DNA of 56,468 bases from Actinacidiphila oryziradicis. GTDB taxonomy: Bacteria > Actinomycetota > Actinomycetes > Streptomycetales > Streptomycetaceae. Under the pieces are notes generated by a model. It made no database searches and had not been told where the DNA came from. It was given only the letters and a program-made list of their open reading frames with translations. Of the stretch, positions 24,281 to 31,867 are shown in pieces. The stretch covers positions 1 to 56,468 of the forward strand of contig NZ_SUMC01000055.1 in assembly GCF_005047355.1 (NCBI RefSeq), given 5' to 3'. The translations under genes were made by a program, and so were the position numbers. Within the stretch, counting starts at the first letter, position 1. The number at the start of each line of letters is the position of its first letter.

Positions 24281-24912
24281 CCGCAGAGAGGGCCGATCCG
24301 ATTGCCGCGATCGTCGCGGCGAGGGACGAAGCTGGAACCTTCCTGAACTCCGGAGACTTCGCCGGAGGGCTCGCAATTATTGATCGCGCCGTTGTACAGG
24401 CGGAATCCGTACTTCAGGGCCATGATCGTATGTTGGGGCTCGGAATCCTCCATCTACGTGGGCTGACCTTGGCCGGGCGTCTCAAGGACAAGCAGACCAC
24501 AAACCGGCACATCGCCGAGGCGTGGCGCATGGCAGAGGACTTTGTCGAGGACGTTGACGAGCATGGCATCCACTTTGGACGGGAGAACACAGCCACGCAT
24601 GTCATCTCTGCATGCTCCGACATGGAGCAGCACCGTGAAGCTCTCAATACGGCAGACGATCTGATCCGGGGTGGCGTATCGCTCCCCGCCACTCGGATGG
24701 GGCCGCTGTACATGAACCTGGGCCGTTCTCAGCTGGCCATTGGGGACCGAGGGAGCGCTCTTGAATCACTCGAAGAGGCTTGGGAACGGGCGCCTGAGAT
24801 GGCCGCCGTTCACCCCACAAGCATGGAGCTCGTGCGCGTGCTGGCGTCCCTGCACAAGCGCAGCAATCCGCGTTTGACCAAGATTGTCAAGAGGGCGGGT
24901 ATGACTCTCTGA
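24281..24912 (+). pseudogene. TPR-type regulator, C-terminal part, cut by the mobile region
   Basis: The frame is open from the very edge of the 25-bp repeat (ERADPIAAIVAARDEAG, then NSGDFAGGLAIIDRAV) to a natural stop, about 210 residues of helical repeats. This resembles the tetratricopeptide C-terminal half of Streptomyces XRE-family regulators (GPLYMNLGRSQLAIGDRGSA near the end). The N-terminal helix-turn-helix is missing. An internal ATG at 24430 could still allow a shorter product. Confidence 0.68.
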
Positions 24913-25043
24913 CCCGCCGCTACGTACGTGGCGCGAGGGCGGCCCGTTGGACCGCTTCGCAGGGCACGCCGAAGAGCTTTGGCCCCGCGCCATGCCCCGC
25001 TTAGCGGGACGGGAGAGCCTCCGAGCGCCGAGCTACGACCCCG

Positions 25044-25071
25044 CCCCGCCTGGAACTGGCACCGGGCGGGG
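25044..25071. terminator. Terminator-like hairpin after the TPR remnant
   Basis: CCCCGCC and GGCGGGG form a 7-bp GC stem with a 14-nt loop, followed by CTTCAAT. It lies between the plus-strand regulator remnant and the minus-strand msrA tail. Confidence 0.5.
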
Positions 25072-25093
25072 CTTCAATGCTGGGGCAGCTCGG

Positions 25094-25235
25094 TCAGCTC
25101 TCCATCGGGGCGATGCCGGTCGGGCAGGAGGCGCCCCAGTTGGTTTCGAACGGGGTACTCAGCTTGACGCCCGTGCCGCCGATGCCGCAGTAGCCGGTGG
25201 GGTTTTTGTCAAGGTACTGCTGGTGATAGCATCTC
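25094..25235 (-). pseudogene. msrA 3' end fragment, detached
   Basis: The minus strand encodes YHQQYLDKNPTGYCGIGG followed by TGV, a longer tail and SCPTGIAPMES, then a stop. This is the C-terminus of a peptide methionine sulfoxide reductase A with about 12 extra residues before SCP. Nothing upstream of YHQQY is MsrA-like. It sits 43 bp left of a serine integrase gene, while an intact msrA lies at 27615-28274. The two copies share the 11-bp block TGCTGGTGATA at the point where this fragment ends. Confidence 0.78.
25218..25228. other. Candidate attachment site, left (attL)
   Basis: TGCTGGTGATA is identical to 27703-27713 and marks the limit of msrA similarity beside the integrase gene. Serine integrases need only a 2-bp crossover core, so the exact bases cannot be fixed. 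Confidence 0.45.
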
Positions 25236-25277
25236 TCTTCGCGTGGAATTAACTGCTTTGCGTGAAAGGGGAGGGAA

Positions 25278-26762
25278 GTGAACGAAGTGGCACCGGTGAT
25301 CCTGGTTGTCTCGTACGCCCGCATCTCCGCCGATACGGCCCGGGACGGCCACGGCGTCGAAGACCAGCACAAGGTGAATGCCGAGACAGCGGCCCGTCTC
25401 GGCTGGACGATCGCTCATCGCTATACGGACAACGACCTGTCAGCGGCCAAGGCACGTGTGGTGCGCCCGGACTTCGAGGCCATGGTGAAGGCGCTCAAGT
25501 CGGGGCACATGCCGGACGGTCAGCCAGTGCACGGCGTCATCGTGGTCGCGGACGACAGGCTTACGCGCCGGGCAGGCGACTACGAGCGGTTCGTGGACGC
25601 GCTCACGTACGACGAGGGACGTGTCTACGCCGACGCGAAGGGTCCCAAGAATCTCTACAGCGAAGACGTGGAGTCCATGGGGCTGTTCGGGGTCGTCATC
25701 TCCAAGATGGAGGTGCGCAAGATGCAGAGGCGTGCGCGGCGCTCACACCGCTCCCGTGCGGAACGTGGCATCCCGGTGGGCGGGAAGCGTCCGTTCGGCT
25801 GGAAGGCCGACAAGCTGGCCCTTGAACCCGAGGAAGCCGCGTGGCTGGCGAAGGCCGCCCGCGAAGTTATTGGGGGCAAGTCCCTCCACTCGATCCTGAG
25901 GGAGTGGCAGGAGGCTGGCGTCCGTACCATCAACGACAAAGAGTGGGCGAGCCGTTCGCTCAAGCTCGCGTTGTGGAATCCGCGCCTCTGCGGGTGGCGG
26001 AAGCATAACGGGGAGTTGGTCCGGGACGCCAATGGTATTCCCGTGGTGGGGCTGTGGGAGCCCATCGTCACCCCAAAGGAATGGATGGCGATTGACGCCG
26101 TCTTCTCGGCGCGCCTCGGCCCCAACATCAAGGCCGACGGAACGGTCACCGACTACCGCACCCCGTCGTATCTGCTGACAGGAATCCTCAGGTGTGGAAA
26201 GCCTCGCGGGGATGGGCAAATCTGTAACGCTCCGTTGCGGGCATCTGCGCGCCCCGACCTCTCCGGTGGCTATCTCTACCAGTGCCCCAGCAAAGAGATG
26301 GGCGGGTGTGGGGGTACGGGACGTAACGGCGCCAAGATCGATGAATTCGTTACGGAAGTTGTCCTTGCGAAGCTTGAAGAACGGGCAGCCAAAACAACGC
26401 TTGAGGATGCGAGTTGGGGAGGGGAGGGCGAGCTGAACCATCTCATGTCCAAGCAGCGCAAGATATTGCAGGCCTGGCAAGCGGACCAGATTTCGGATGA
26501 GCTCTTCTTCCCCGAAAACCAGAAGATGGAAGCGCGCGTCAAGGAGCTCCGTGCGGACAGGACACGTCACGCCTTGAGGCAACAGCGGGCGGCTGAAGTG
26601 ACTGGTGACGTACGAGAGCGCTGGAACTCCGGCCAACTGGACCTGGCGCAGAAGCGTGCGTTGACCAGGGAAGCGTTGCACGCAGTAATCGTGCTCCCGG
26701 TGGGTGGCGGAGGCCGGCGCCCCTTCAATCCTGATCTCTTGGTTCCGAAATGGCGGGATTGA
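25278..26762 (+). CDS. Large serine recombinase (integrase)
   Basis: This 494-aa site-specific integrase starts at the GTG at 25278 after GGGGAGGGAA. The resolvase domain (residues about 5-150) has the nucleophile Ser in VSYARIS near residue 12 and DRLTRRAGDYERF. The recombinase domain follows (GKRPFGWKADK, then ASRSLKLALWNPRLCGW). A zinc ribbon with Cys pairs in LRCGKPRGDGQICNAPLR and YQCPSKEMGGCGGTG leads into a coiled-coil C-terminus. Such enzymes catalyse attP-attB integration without host factors; excision needs a directionality factor, for which the next small ORF is a candidate. Confidence 0.92.
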   Translation: MNEVAPVILVVSYARISADTARDGHGVEDQHKVNAETAARLGWTIAHRYTDNDLSAAKARVVRPDFEAMVKALKSGHMPDGQPVHGVIVVADDRLTRRAGDYERFVDALTYDEGRVYADAKGPKNLYSEDVESMGLFGVVISKMEVRKMQRRARRSHRSRAERGIPVGGKRPFGWKADKLALEPEEAAWLAKAAREVIGGKSLHSILREWQEAGVRTINDKEWASRSLKLALWNPRLCGWRKHNGELVRDANGIPVVGLWEPIVTPKEWMAIDAVFSARLGPNIKADGTVTDYRTPSYLLTGILRCGKPRGDGQICNAPLRASARPDLSGGYLYQCPSKEMGGCGGTGRNGAKIDEFVTEVVLAKLEERAAKTTLEDASWGGEGELNHLMSKQRKILQAWQADQISDELFFPENQKMEARVKELRADRTRHALRQQRAAEVTGDVRERWNSGQLDLAQKRALTREALHAVIVLPVGGGGRRPFNPDLLVPKWRD

Positions 26763-27010
26763 CAAGGCGAATCGAAACGTGGGGGCCCTTGGCCTTTCAG
26801 GCTTTCCCACGGCCTTGGAGGCATGGTCGAAACTGGAATGATGCCGAGGCGGCCAGGCTCGCCTTCCTAGTGGATGAGCTCAGCACGAGCAGCGAGAGCG
26901 TGTGCGAGCGATGCGGAGAGGCGGGGACACCGTGGGAGATCCGCCAGATTCTGCTGATTCTCGGTGAGACGTGCGAGTTCTCGGTCGCAGGAGAAGACGG
27001 ACGTCTGTAG
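26750..27010 (+). CDS. Small ORF after the integrase, unknown function
   Basis: This 86-aa frame overlaps the integrase stop by 13 bp. It includes WNDAEAARLAFLVDELSTSSE and a single Cys pair in CERCGEAG. No family is recognised. Its position, size and coupling to the integrase fit a recombination directionality factor or regulator, but that is only positional inference. Confidence 0.4.
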   Translation: MAGLTRRIETWGPLAFQAFPRPWRHGRNWNDAEAARLAFLVDELSTSSESVCERCGEAGTPWEIRQILLILGETCEFSVAGEDGRL

Positions 27011-27021
27011 CGGGCGGGATG

Positions 27022-27618
27022 CTAGAGCCCCGCTGGGTGGCTGGAGAGCCACCCAGAGTGGCGGTCACGCAGTCGGTCGTGTTGTTCTCGTGTCGCCATG
27101 ATGATGTCAGTGCCCCCGTCGTACGGGTGGTGGATGTAGCGAAGTCCCGTATCGGTGAAGAACGCTTCGACGAGCACCTCGTCCGCGACGGCGCGCAGCA
27201 GCTCATCGACGCAGCCGCGTTCCCACGGGCGTCGGTCGGCGTACAGACGGATGTGGGTGTGGAACTCCGGGTCGGGGTCCTCCTGGTCCGACTCGGTCCA
27301 CCAGTGGGTGCTGCCGGGGTGGAGTGCCTCTCGGGGTGTCGGGTAGCCGGCGGGCCCGGTCAGTGTCGTCGACCAATCCATGGTCACCACGAGCACGTCC
27401 ATGCCTGCGAACAGTTCGTCGAGGACCGTGTTGTACCGGTCGAGGACGATTGCGTACTCGTCCTCGGACTCCGGGTAGCGCTTCGAACCGGGGAGGCTGT
27501 GGAAGCGCACCCATCGGTCCGCGTACGTACTCCGGAACCCGTGGGCGATGGGCGGGCCCGACGGCCGCCGTTCCCGCCACAGTCCCGCCAGCAGTTCGGG
27601 GGTGAAGCCGGAGCTCAC
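27022..27618 (-). CDS. DUF3885-type protein
   Basis: From the GTG at 27618, whose first bases overlap the msrA stop (GTGA), this encodes 198 aa: SSGFTPELLAGLWRERRP, RWVRFHSLPGSKRYPESEDE, the block YNTVLDELFAGMDVLVVTMD, and RPWERGCVDELLRAVADEVL with a C-terminal RHSGWLSSHPAGL. This is the DUF3885 pattern seen in many actinomycete proteins of unknown function. Translation is probably coupled to msrA. If the attachment-site reading is right, this gene arrived with the integrative element. Confidence 0.72.
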   Translation of the reverse strand: MSSGFTPELLAGLWRERRPSGPPIAHGFRSTYADRWVRFHSLPGSKRYPESEDEYAIVLDRYNTVLDELFAGMDVLVVTMDWSTTLTGPAGYPTPREALHPGSTHWWTESDQEDPDPEFHTHIRLYADRRPWERGCVDELLRAVADEVLVEAFFTDTGLRYIHHPYDGGTDIIMATREQHDRLRDRHSGWLSSHPAGL

Positions 27619-28274
27619 CCCTCGGCCTTCGCGACGCCGATCGGGCAAGAAACGCCCGTCCCGCCGATCCCGCAGTACCCGTTAACGTTGCGGTCGAGAT
27701 ATTGCTGGTGATATCCCTCGGCCGGGTAGAAGGTCGCCGCGGGCAGGATCTCGGTCGTGATGTCGCCGTAGCCGGCCTTGGTGAGGACGGGCTGGTAGGT
27801 GGCGCGGGAGGCTTCGGCGGCGGAGGCCTGGGCGGGGGAGTGGGTGTAGATGGCGGAGCGGTACTGGGTGCCGGTGTCGTTGCCCTGGCGGAAGCCCTGG
27901 GTGGGGTTGTGGGACTCCCAGAAGAGCTTCAGCAGCTCCTCGTACGTGACGAGGGCGGGGTCGAAGACGACGCGGACGGCTTCGGTGTGGCCGGTGAGGC
28001 CGCTGCAGACCTCTTCGTAGGACGGGTTCGGCGTGTGGCCGCCCTGGTAGCCGACGAGGGTGGTCCAGACGCCGGGGGTCTGCCAGAACTTGCGCTCGGC
28101 GCCCCAGAAGCAGCCGAGGGCGAAGTCGGCGACCTGGAGGTCGGCGGGGTAGGGGCCGAGGAGGGGGTTGCCGAGGACGGTGTGGCGGTCGGGGACGCGG
28201 AATTCCGGGGTGGGGCGGCCCGCGAGGGCTTCCTCGGGGGATGGGAGGCGGGTCTTGTGGTGGTCGAACAGCAT
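27615..28274 (-). CDS. msrA: Peptide methionine (S)-S-oxide reductase A
   Basis: This 219-aa enzyme reduces methionine-S-sulfoxide in proteins and free methionine, protecting against oxidative damage. The catalytic Cys is in FALGCFWGAERKFW near residue 54. Further family blocks are GYQGGHTPNPSYEEVCSG, GHTEAVRVVFDP, FWESHNPTQGFRQGND, TQYRSAIY and YHQQYLDRNVNGYCGIGG, with resolving Cys residues in the tail (GYC, VSC). It is divergent from metB. Its last about 30 codons are less GC-rich and may be element-derived. Confidence 0.93.
   Translation of the reverse strand: MLFDHHKTRLPSPEEALAGRPTPEFRVPDRHTVLGNPLLGPYPADLQVADFALGCFWGAERKFWQTPGVWTTLVGYQGGHTPNPSYEEVCSGLTGHTEAVRVVFDPALVTYEELLKLFWESHNPTQGFRQGNDTGTQYRSAIYTHSPAQASAAEASRATYQPVLTKAGYGDITTEILPAATFYPAEGYHQQYLDRNVNGYCGIGGTGVSCPIGVAKAEG
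27703..27713. other. Candidate attachment site, right (attR), inside msrA
   Basis: The same TGCTGGTGATA block as at 25218-25228 lies here within the intact msrA. Codon usage becomes distinctly AT-richer to its left, toward the 3' end of the gene. Confidence 0.45.
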
Positions 28275-28391
28275 TGTCGGGCTCCCCGGGGACGGTCGAT
28301 GGTGTGCCTCTGTAACGCGGCGGGCGAGTGTGGAATTCCGGCGGACCGGTCGGTGCGGCGACCCCGTACGAAGCGCACTACGCTCGGCGGC

Positions 28392-29555
28392 ATGAGTGAC
28401 AGTCCCCAGCAGCAACACCAGAGCTTCGAGACCCTCGCGATCCACGCCGGCCAGGCGGCCGACCCGCAGACCGGCGCGGTTGTGACGCCGATCTACCAGG
28501 TCTCCACGTACAAGCAGGACGGCGTGGGAGGGCTGCGCGGCGGCTATGAGTACAGCCGTTCCGCGAACCCGACCCGCACCGCGCTGGAGGAGAACCTGGC
28601 CGCGCTGGAGGGCGGCGCGCGCGGTATCGCGTTCGCGTCCGGCCTGGCGGCCGAGGACTGCCTGCTGCGTACGGTGCTGGTGCCCGGTGATCATGTGGTG
28701 ATCCCGAACGACGCGTACGGCGGCACCTTCCGGCTCTTCAGCAAGGTCGCCGAGAAGTGGGGCGTCCAGTGGTCCGTGGCGGACACCTCGGACCTGGCGG
28801 CGGTGCGGGCGGTGCTGCGGCCGAACACGAAGGTGATCTGGGTGGAGACGCCCAGCAACCCGCTGCTCGGCATCACGGACATCGCGGCGCTGGCGCAGGT
28901 CGCCCGGGAGGCGGAGGCGCTGCTGGTCGTCGACAACACCTTCGCCAGTCCGTATCTCCAGCAGCCGCTCGCGCTCGGCGCGGATGTGGTCGTGCACTCG
29001 ACGACCAAGTACATGGGCGGCCACTCGGACGTTGTCGGGGGTGCGCTGGTCGCGGCGGACGCCACGCTCGGCGAGGAGCTGGCGTACCACCAGAACGCGA
29101 TGGGCGCGGTCGCCGGGCCGTTCGACGCGTGGCTGGTGATGCGCGGCGTGAAGACCCTCGCCGTCCGCATGGACCGCCACAGCGAGAACGCCACCCGGGT
29201 CGCCGAGCTGCTCGCCCGGCACCCCAGGGTCACGCAGGTCTACTATCCGGGGCTGCCGGAGCACGCGGGGCACGAGATCGCCGCGAAGCAGATGAAGGCA
29301 TTCGGCGGGATGGTCTCCTTCCGGGTCGCCGGCGGCGAGGCGGCGGCGGTCGAGGTCTGCAACCGGGCCCGGCTGTTCACCCTCGGCGAGTCCCTCGGCG
29401 GCGTCGAGTCGCTGATCGAGCACCCGGGGCGGATGACACACGCCTCGGTGGCGGGCTCCGCGCTGGAGGTCCCGGCGGATCTGGTCCGGCTGTCGGTCGG
29501 CATCGAGTCGGTGGACGACCTCCTGGCGGACCTCCAGCAGGCGCTGGGCGCGTAG
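28392..29555 (+). CDS. metB: Cystathionine gamma-synthase
   Basis: This 387-aa PLP enzyme of the Cys/Met metabolism family condenses an activated homoserine with cysteine to cystathionine in methionine synthesis. It starts with FETLAIHAGQAADPQTGAVV and has YEYSRSANPTRTALEENLAALE, the DNTFASPYLQQPLALGADVV block, and the PLP Lys in VHSTTKYMGGHSDVVGG near residue 208. The C-terminus carries SLGGVESLIEHPGRMTH and LVRLSVGIES. The methionine link to the divergent msrA is notable. A cystathionine gamma-lyase role cannot be excluded from sequence. Confidence 0.9.
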   Translation: MSDSPQQQHQSFETLAIHAGQAADPQTGAVVTPIYQVSTYKQDGVGGLRGGYEYSRSANPTRTALEENLAALEGGARGIAFASGLAAEDCLLRTVLVPGDHVVIPNDAYGGTFRLFSKVAEKWGVQWSVADTSDLAAVRAVLRPNTKVIWVETPSNPLLGITDIAALAQVAREAEALLVVDNTFASPYLQQPLALGADVVVHSTTKYMGGHSDVVGGALVAADATLGEELAYHQNAMGAVAGPFDAWLVMRGVKTLAVRMDRHSENATRVAELLARHPRVTQVYYPGLPEHAGHEIAAKQMKAFGGMVSFRVAGGEAAAVEVCNRARLFTLGESLGGVESLIEHPGRMTHASVAGSALEVPADLVRLSVGIESVDDLLADLQQALGA

Positions 29556-29591
29556 CCGGGGCCGGGGTGCCGGGGCCGCCGGGCACAGCCC

Positions 29592-29825
29592 TCACGGGGT
29601 TGTTTCCAGCGGCGCCGGGGACGGCCACCACAGCGTCAGCAGTACCGCTGCCGCGATCACGGCAGCCAGGAGCAGCAGCCACAGCACGGTGTGCACGGCA
29701 CGGCGTCTGCGCAGGATGCGGCGGCCGTGGTCGGCGGCGCGTTCCGAGAGGTCGGCGGGGACGACGGAGCGCGGGCCGCCGAGCAGCCGGCGGACCTGGT
29801 CCTCGTCGCGGTCCCGGGGCGTCAT
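29592..29825 (-). CDS. Small single-pass membrane protein
   Basis: The ATG at 29825 is preferred; the frame is open to 29861. The 77-aa product has a charged N-terminus (TPRDRDEDQVRRLLGGP), a basic stretch and one C-terminal membrane helix (VLWLLLLAAVIAAAVLLTLWW). No family is recognised. It lies between metB and the sugar transporter terminator. Confidence 0.55.
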   Translation of the reverse strand: MTPRDRDEDQVRRLLGGPRSVVPADLSERAADHGRRILRRRRAVHTVLWLLLLAAVIAAAVLLTLWWPSPAPLETTP

Positions 29826-29888
29826 GTCCTCATGGGACTGCCGTCCCGGGCAGGCGGTCAAGAGTTTTGCGATTCCCGTACGACAGCG

Positions 29889-29905
29889 GTACCGCCGGGC
29901 GGTAC
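29889..29905. terminator. Hairpin between the small membrane gene and the sugar transporter operon
   Basis: GTACCGCC and GGCGGTAC pair across a single base, giving a compact stem. The GC-rich direct repeat follows immediately, and the permease stop lies 56 bp further. Confidence 0.45.
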
Positions 29906-29944
29906 TGTGCCCGGCCCGGGCCTCCTGTGCCCGGCCCGGGCCTC
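29905..29944. repeat. 20-bp tandem duplication
   Basis: CTGTGCCCGGCCCGGGCCTC occurs twice back to back. Each unit contains a CCCGGCCCGGG near-palindrome, so it can also fold into hairpins downstream of the transporter operon. Confidence 0.75.
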
Positions 29945-29960
29945 CGTACCGTGCCCGGCG

Positions 29961-30851
29961 TCAGCCCTTGTTGGCGCCGAGCGTCAGGCCGCTGACGAAT
30001 TGGCGCTGCAGCGCGAAGTAGACGATGAGCGTCGGGATCGCGGTGAGCAGGGCGCCGGCGGCGACCAGGTTGGGGTCGGTGAAGTACTGCCCCGAGAGGT
30101 TCTTCAGGGCCGAGGTGATCGGCATGTTCTCGCCGGTGGAGATGAGGACGACGGCCCAGAAGAAGTCGTTGTAGATCCAGATGGAGAGCAGGGTGGCCAG
30201 CGCCGCCATGGCGGGGCGGCACAGGGGGAGCACGATCTGCCAGTACAGGCGCCAGACCGAGGCGCCGTCGACGAGCGCCGCTTCGGTCAGCTCGTGGGGC
30301 AGGGAGCGCATGTAGTTGCTGAGTACGAAGGCGCAGAAGCCGGACTGGAAGGCCACGTGGATGAGGACCAGGCCGAGCGCGGAGTCGTACAGCTTGCCGG
30401 AGGCGGTGATCCCGGGCAGGTTGACCAGCAGGTAGAGCCGGTAGAGCGGGGTGATGATGACCTGCTGGGGGAGCAGGTTGCCGGCGGTGAAGACCAGCAG
30501 CAGCGACAGGTTGATCCGGAAGTCGAAGCGGCTGACGTAGAAGGCGACGCAGGACGACAGGAACAGCGTCAGCAGGACCGCCGGGACGGCGATCACGAGC
30601 GTGTTCATGAAGTAGTGCGTCATGCCGGACTGGGTGAAGGCGTTGGTGAAGTTGTCCAGGCTCAGTTTGTCGGGCAGCGAGACGTAGCCCTTGGCGCTGG
30701 TCTCGCTGTACGGCCGCAGGGCGGCGTAGAGCGCCCAGAGAAGGGGCGCGAGCCAGGCGAGGGCGGTTCCGGCGAGGAAGAGGTGCAGGACCAGCCGGGC
30801 GGGGCGGATCCGGGGGCCGGTGCGGGGCAGCACGGCAGTGGGCGCGTTCAT
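29961..30851 (-). CDS. Carbohydrate ABC transporter permease, MalG family
   Basis: This 296-aa inner permease has six membrane segments, starting AWLAPLLWALYAALRPYSET. It carries the cytoplasmic EAA loop in LTEAALVDGASVWRLYWQIVLPLCRPA near residue 200. The C-terminus GLTLGANKG is typical of MalG-type subunits. Its ATG overlaps the stop of the other permease by 4 bp. It is the last gene of the importer operon, which has no ATPase; Streptomyces often uses a shared MsiK-type ATPase encoded elsewhere. Confidence 0.92.
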   Translation of the reverse strand: MNAPTAVLPRTGPRIRPARLVLHLFLAGTALAWLAPLLWALYAALRPYSETSAKGYVSLPDKLSLDNFTNAFTQSGMTHYFMNTLVIAVPAVLLTLFLSSCVAFYVSRFDFRINLSLLLVFTAGNLLPQQVIITPLYRLYLLVNLPGITASGKLYDSALGLVLIHVAFQSGFCAFVLSNYMRSLPHELTEAALVDGASVWRLYWQIVLPLCRPAMAALATLLSIWIYNDFFWAVVLISTGENMPITSALKNLSGQYFTDPNLVAAGALLTAIPTLIVYFALQRQFVSGLTLGANKG

Positions 30852-31867
30852 GCTCGCCGCTCCTTCCGGAAGGTGCTCACCAGGTAGGGGATGATCACGC
30901 CGAGCGAGATGAGCAGCAGGACGACGGCGATGGCGGATCCGTATCCGATGCGGCTGGACTCGCCGATGATGTTGTTGGTGACCAGGATCGAGAGCAGTTC
31001 GGTGCCCTGGCTGCCGCCGTTGAAGACGAAGACCAGGTCGAAGGCGCGCAGTGACTCGATGATGGTGACGACCAGCACGATGGTGTTGATCGGCCTGAGC
31101 ACCGGGAAGATGACCTGCTTGAAGGTCTGCCACTCGTTGGCGCCGTCCAGCGCGGCGGCCTCGCGCAGCGAGCTGTCGACGCTCTTCAGTCCGGCCAGGT
31201 AGAGGATCATCATGTAGCCGGTGTGCCGCCAGCAGGCGGCGACCAGGATGGCCCAGAGGTTGAGCTTGGGGTCGCCGATCCAGTCGATGTAGTGGCCGGG
31301 CTTGTTGGCCCCGATGAGACTGTTGATGAGCCCGGTGTCGGGGTTGTAGACGAGCTGCCAGACGAAGCCGATGACGGCGAACGAGACCACCACGGGCAGG
31401 AAGAAGGCCGTCTGGTAGATCCGGCTGAAGCGGATCCTCTTGTCCAGCTGGGTGGCCAGGAACAGGCCCAGCGGGGTCGGGATGAGCAGCAGCACGACGA
31501 GCCAGATGACGTTGTGCTCCACCGCGGGCCAGAACTGCGGGTTGATGGTGAACAGTTCGCGGAAGTTCTGCAGCCCGACCCACTTGATGGAGCTGAAGCC
31601 GATGCCGTCCCAGGAGGTGAAGGCGAGCACGATCGAGGCCAGCGCGGTGAGCCATACCAGGGCGATGTGCAGGAGGGTCGGCACGCCGGCCATCAGGCCC
31701 AGCGTGATCCGGTCGCGGCGGGTGAGCAGGCGGCGGTGGCCCCGCGGTACGCGGCGCTTGCCGGTGGTGGTGCCGTTGGTCGCTCCGGGGGAGCCCGGAG
31801 GCGGCACGGCGGCCGCCCCCGGGGTGCTGGTGGATCCGGTCCCGGTCCCGGTGATCGGGGAGGTCAT
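30848..31867 (-). CDS. Carbohydrate ABC transporter permease, MalF/UgpA family
   Basis: This 339-aa permease has a cytoplasmic, Gly/Pro/Thr-rich N-terminal tail of about 55 residues, six membrane helices and the EAA motif in SLREAAALDGANEWQTFKQVIFPVL near residue 240. It pairs with the MalG-type subunit whose start overlaps its stop (ATGA). Its own start overlaps the stop of the binding protein. The tightly coupled order binding protein, MalF, MalG is typical of sugar importers; the sugar is not evident. Confidence 0.92.
   Translation of the reverse strand: MTSPITGTGTGSTSTPGAAAVPPPGSPGATNGTTTGKRRVPRGHRRLLTRRDRITLGLMAGVPTLLHIALVWLTALASIVLAFTSWDGIGFSSIKWVGLQNFRELFTINPQFWPAVEHNVIWLVVLLLIPTPLGLFLATQLDKRIRFSRIYQTAFFLPVVVSFAVIGFVWQLVYNPDTGLINSLIGANKPGHYIDWIGDPKLNLWAILVAACWRHTGYMMILYLAGLKSVDSSLREAAALDGANEWQTFKQVIFPVLRPINTIVLVVTIIESLRAFDLVFVFNGGSQGTELLSILVTNNIIGESSRIGYGSAIAVVLLLISLGVIIPYLVSTFRKERRA

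Larger units (their letters stand above)
25218..27713. mobile_element. Small integrative element in the 3' end of msrA
   Basis: A serine integrase gene, a small ORF and a DUF3885 gene lie between a detached msrA tail and an intact msrA. In the intact gene the last about 30 codons use unusual AT-richer codons (AATATC, AACGTTAACGGG). The layout fits an element that entered msrA, displaced the native 3' end to the left and restored the gene with its own 3' end. Size is about 2.5 kb. Confidence 0.5.

Noticed and set aside
25130..25175. Slight resemblance of GCGCCCCAGTTGG and nearby bases to the phiC31 attP core.
   Set aside because: The match is short, and the sequence is part of the msrA tail. 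The integrase is not clearly phiC31-like, so no specific att family is claimed.
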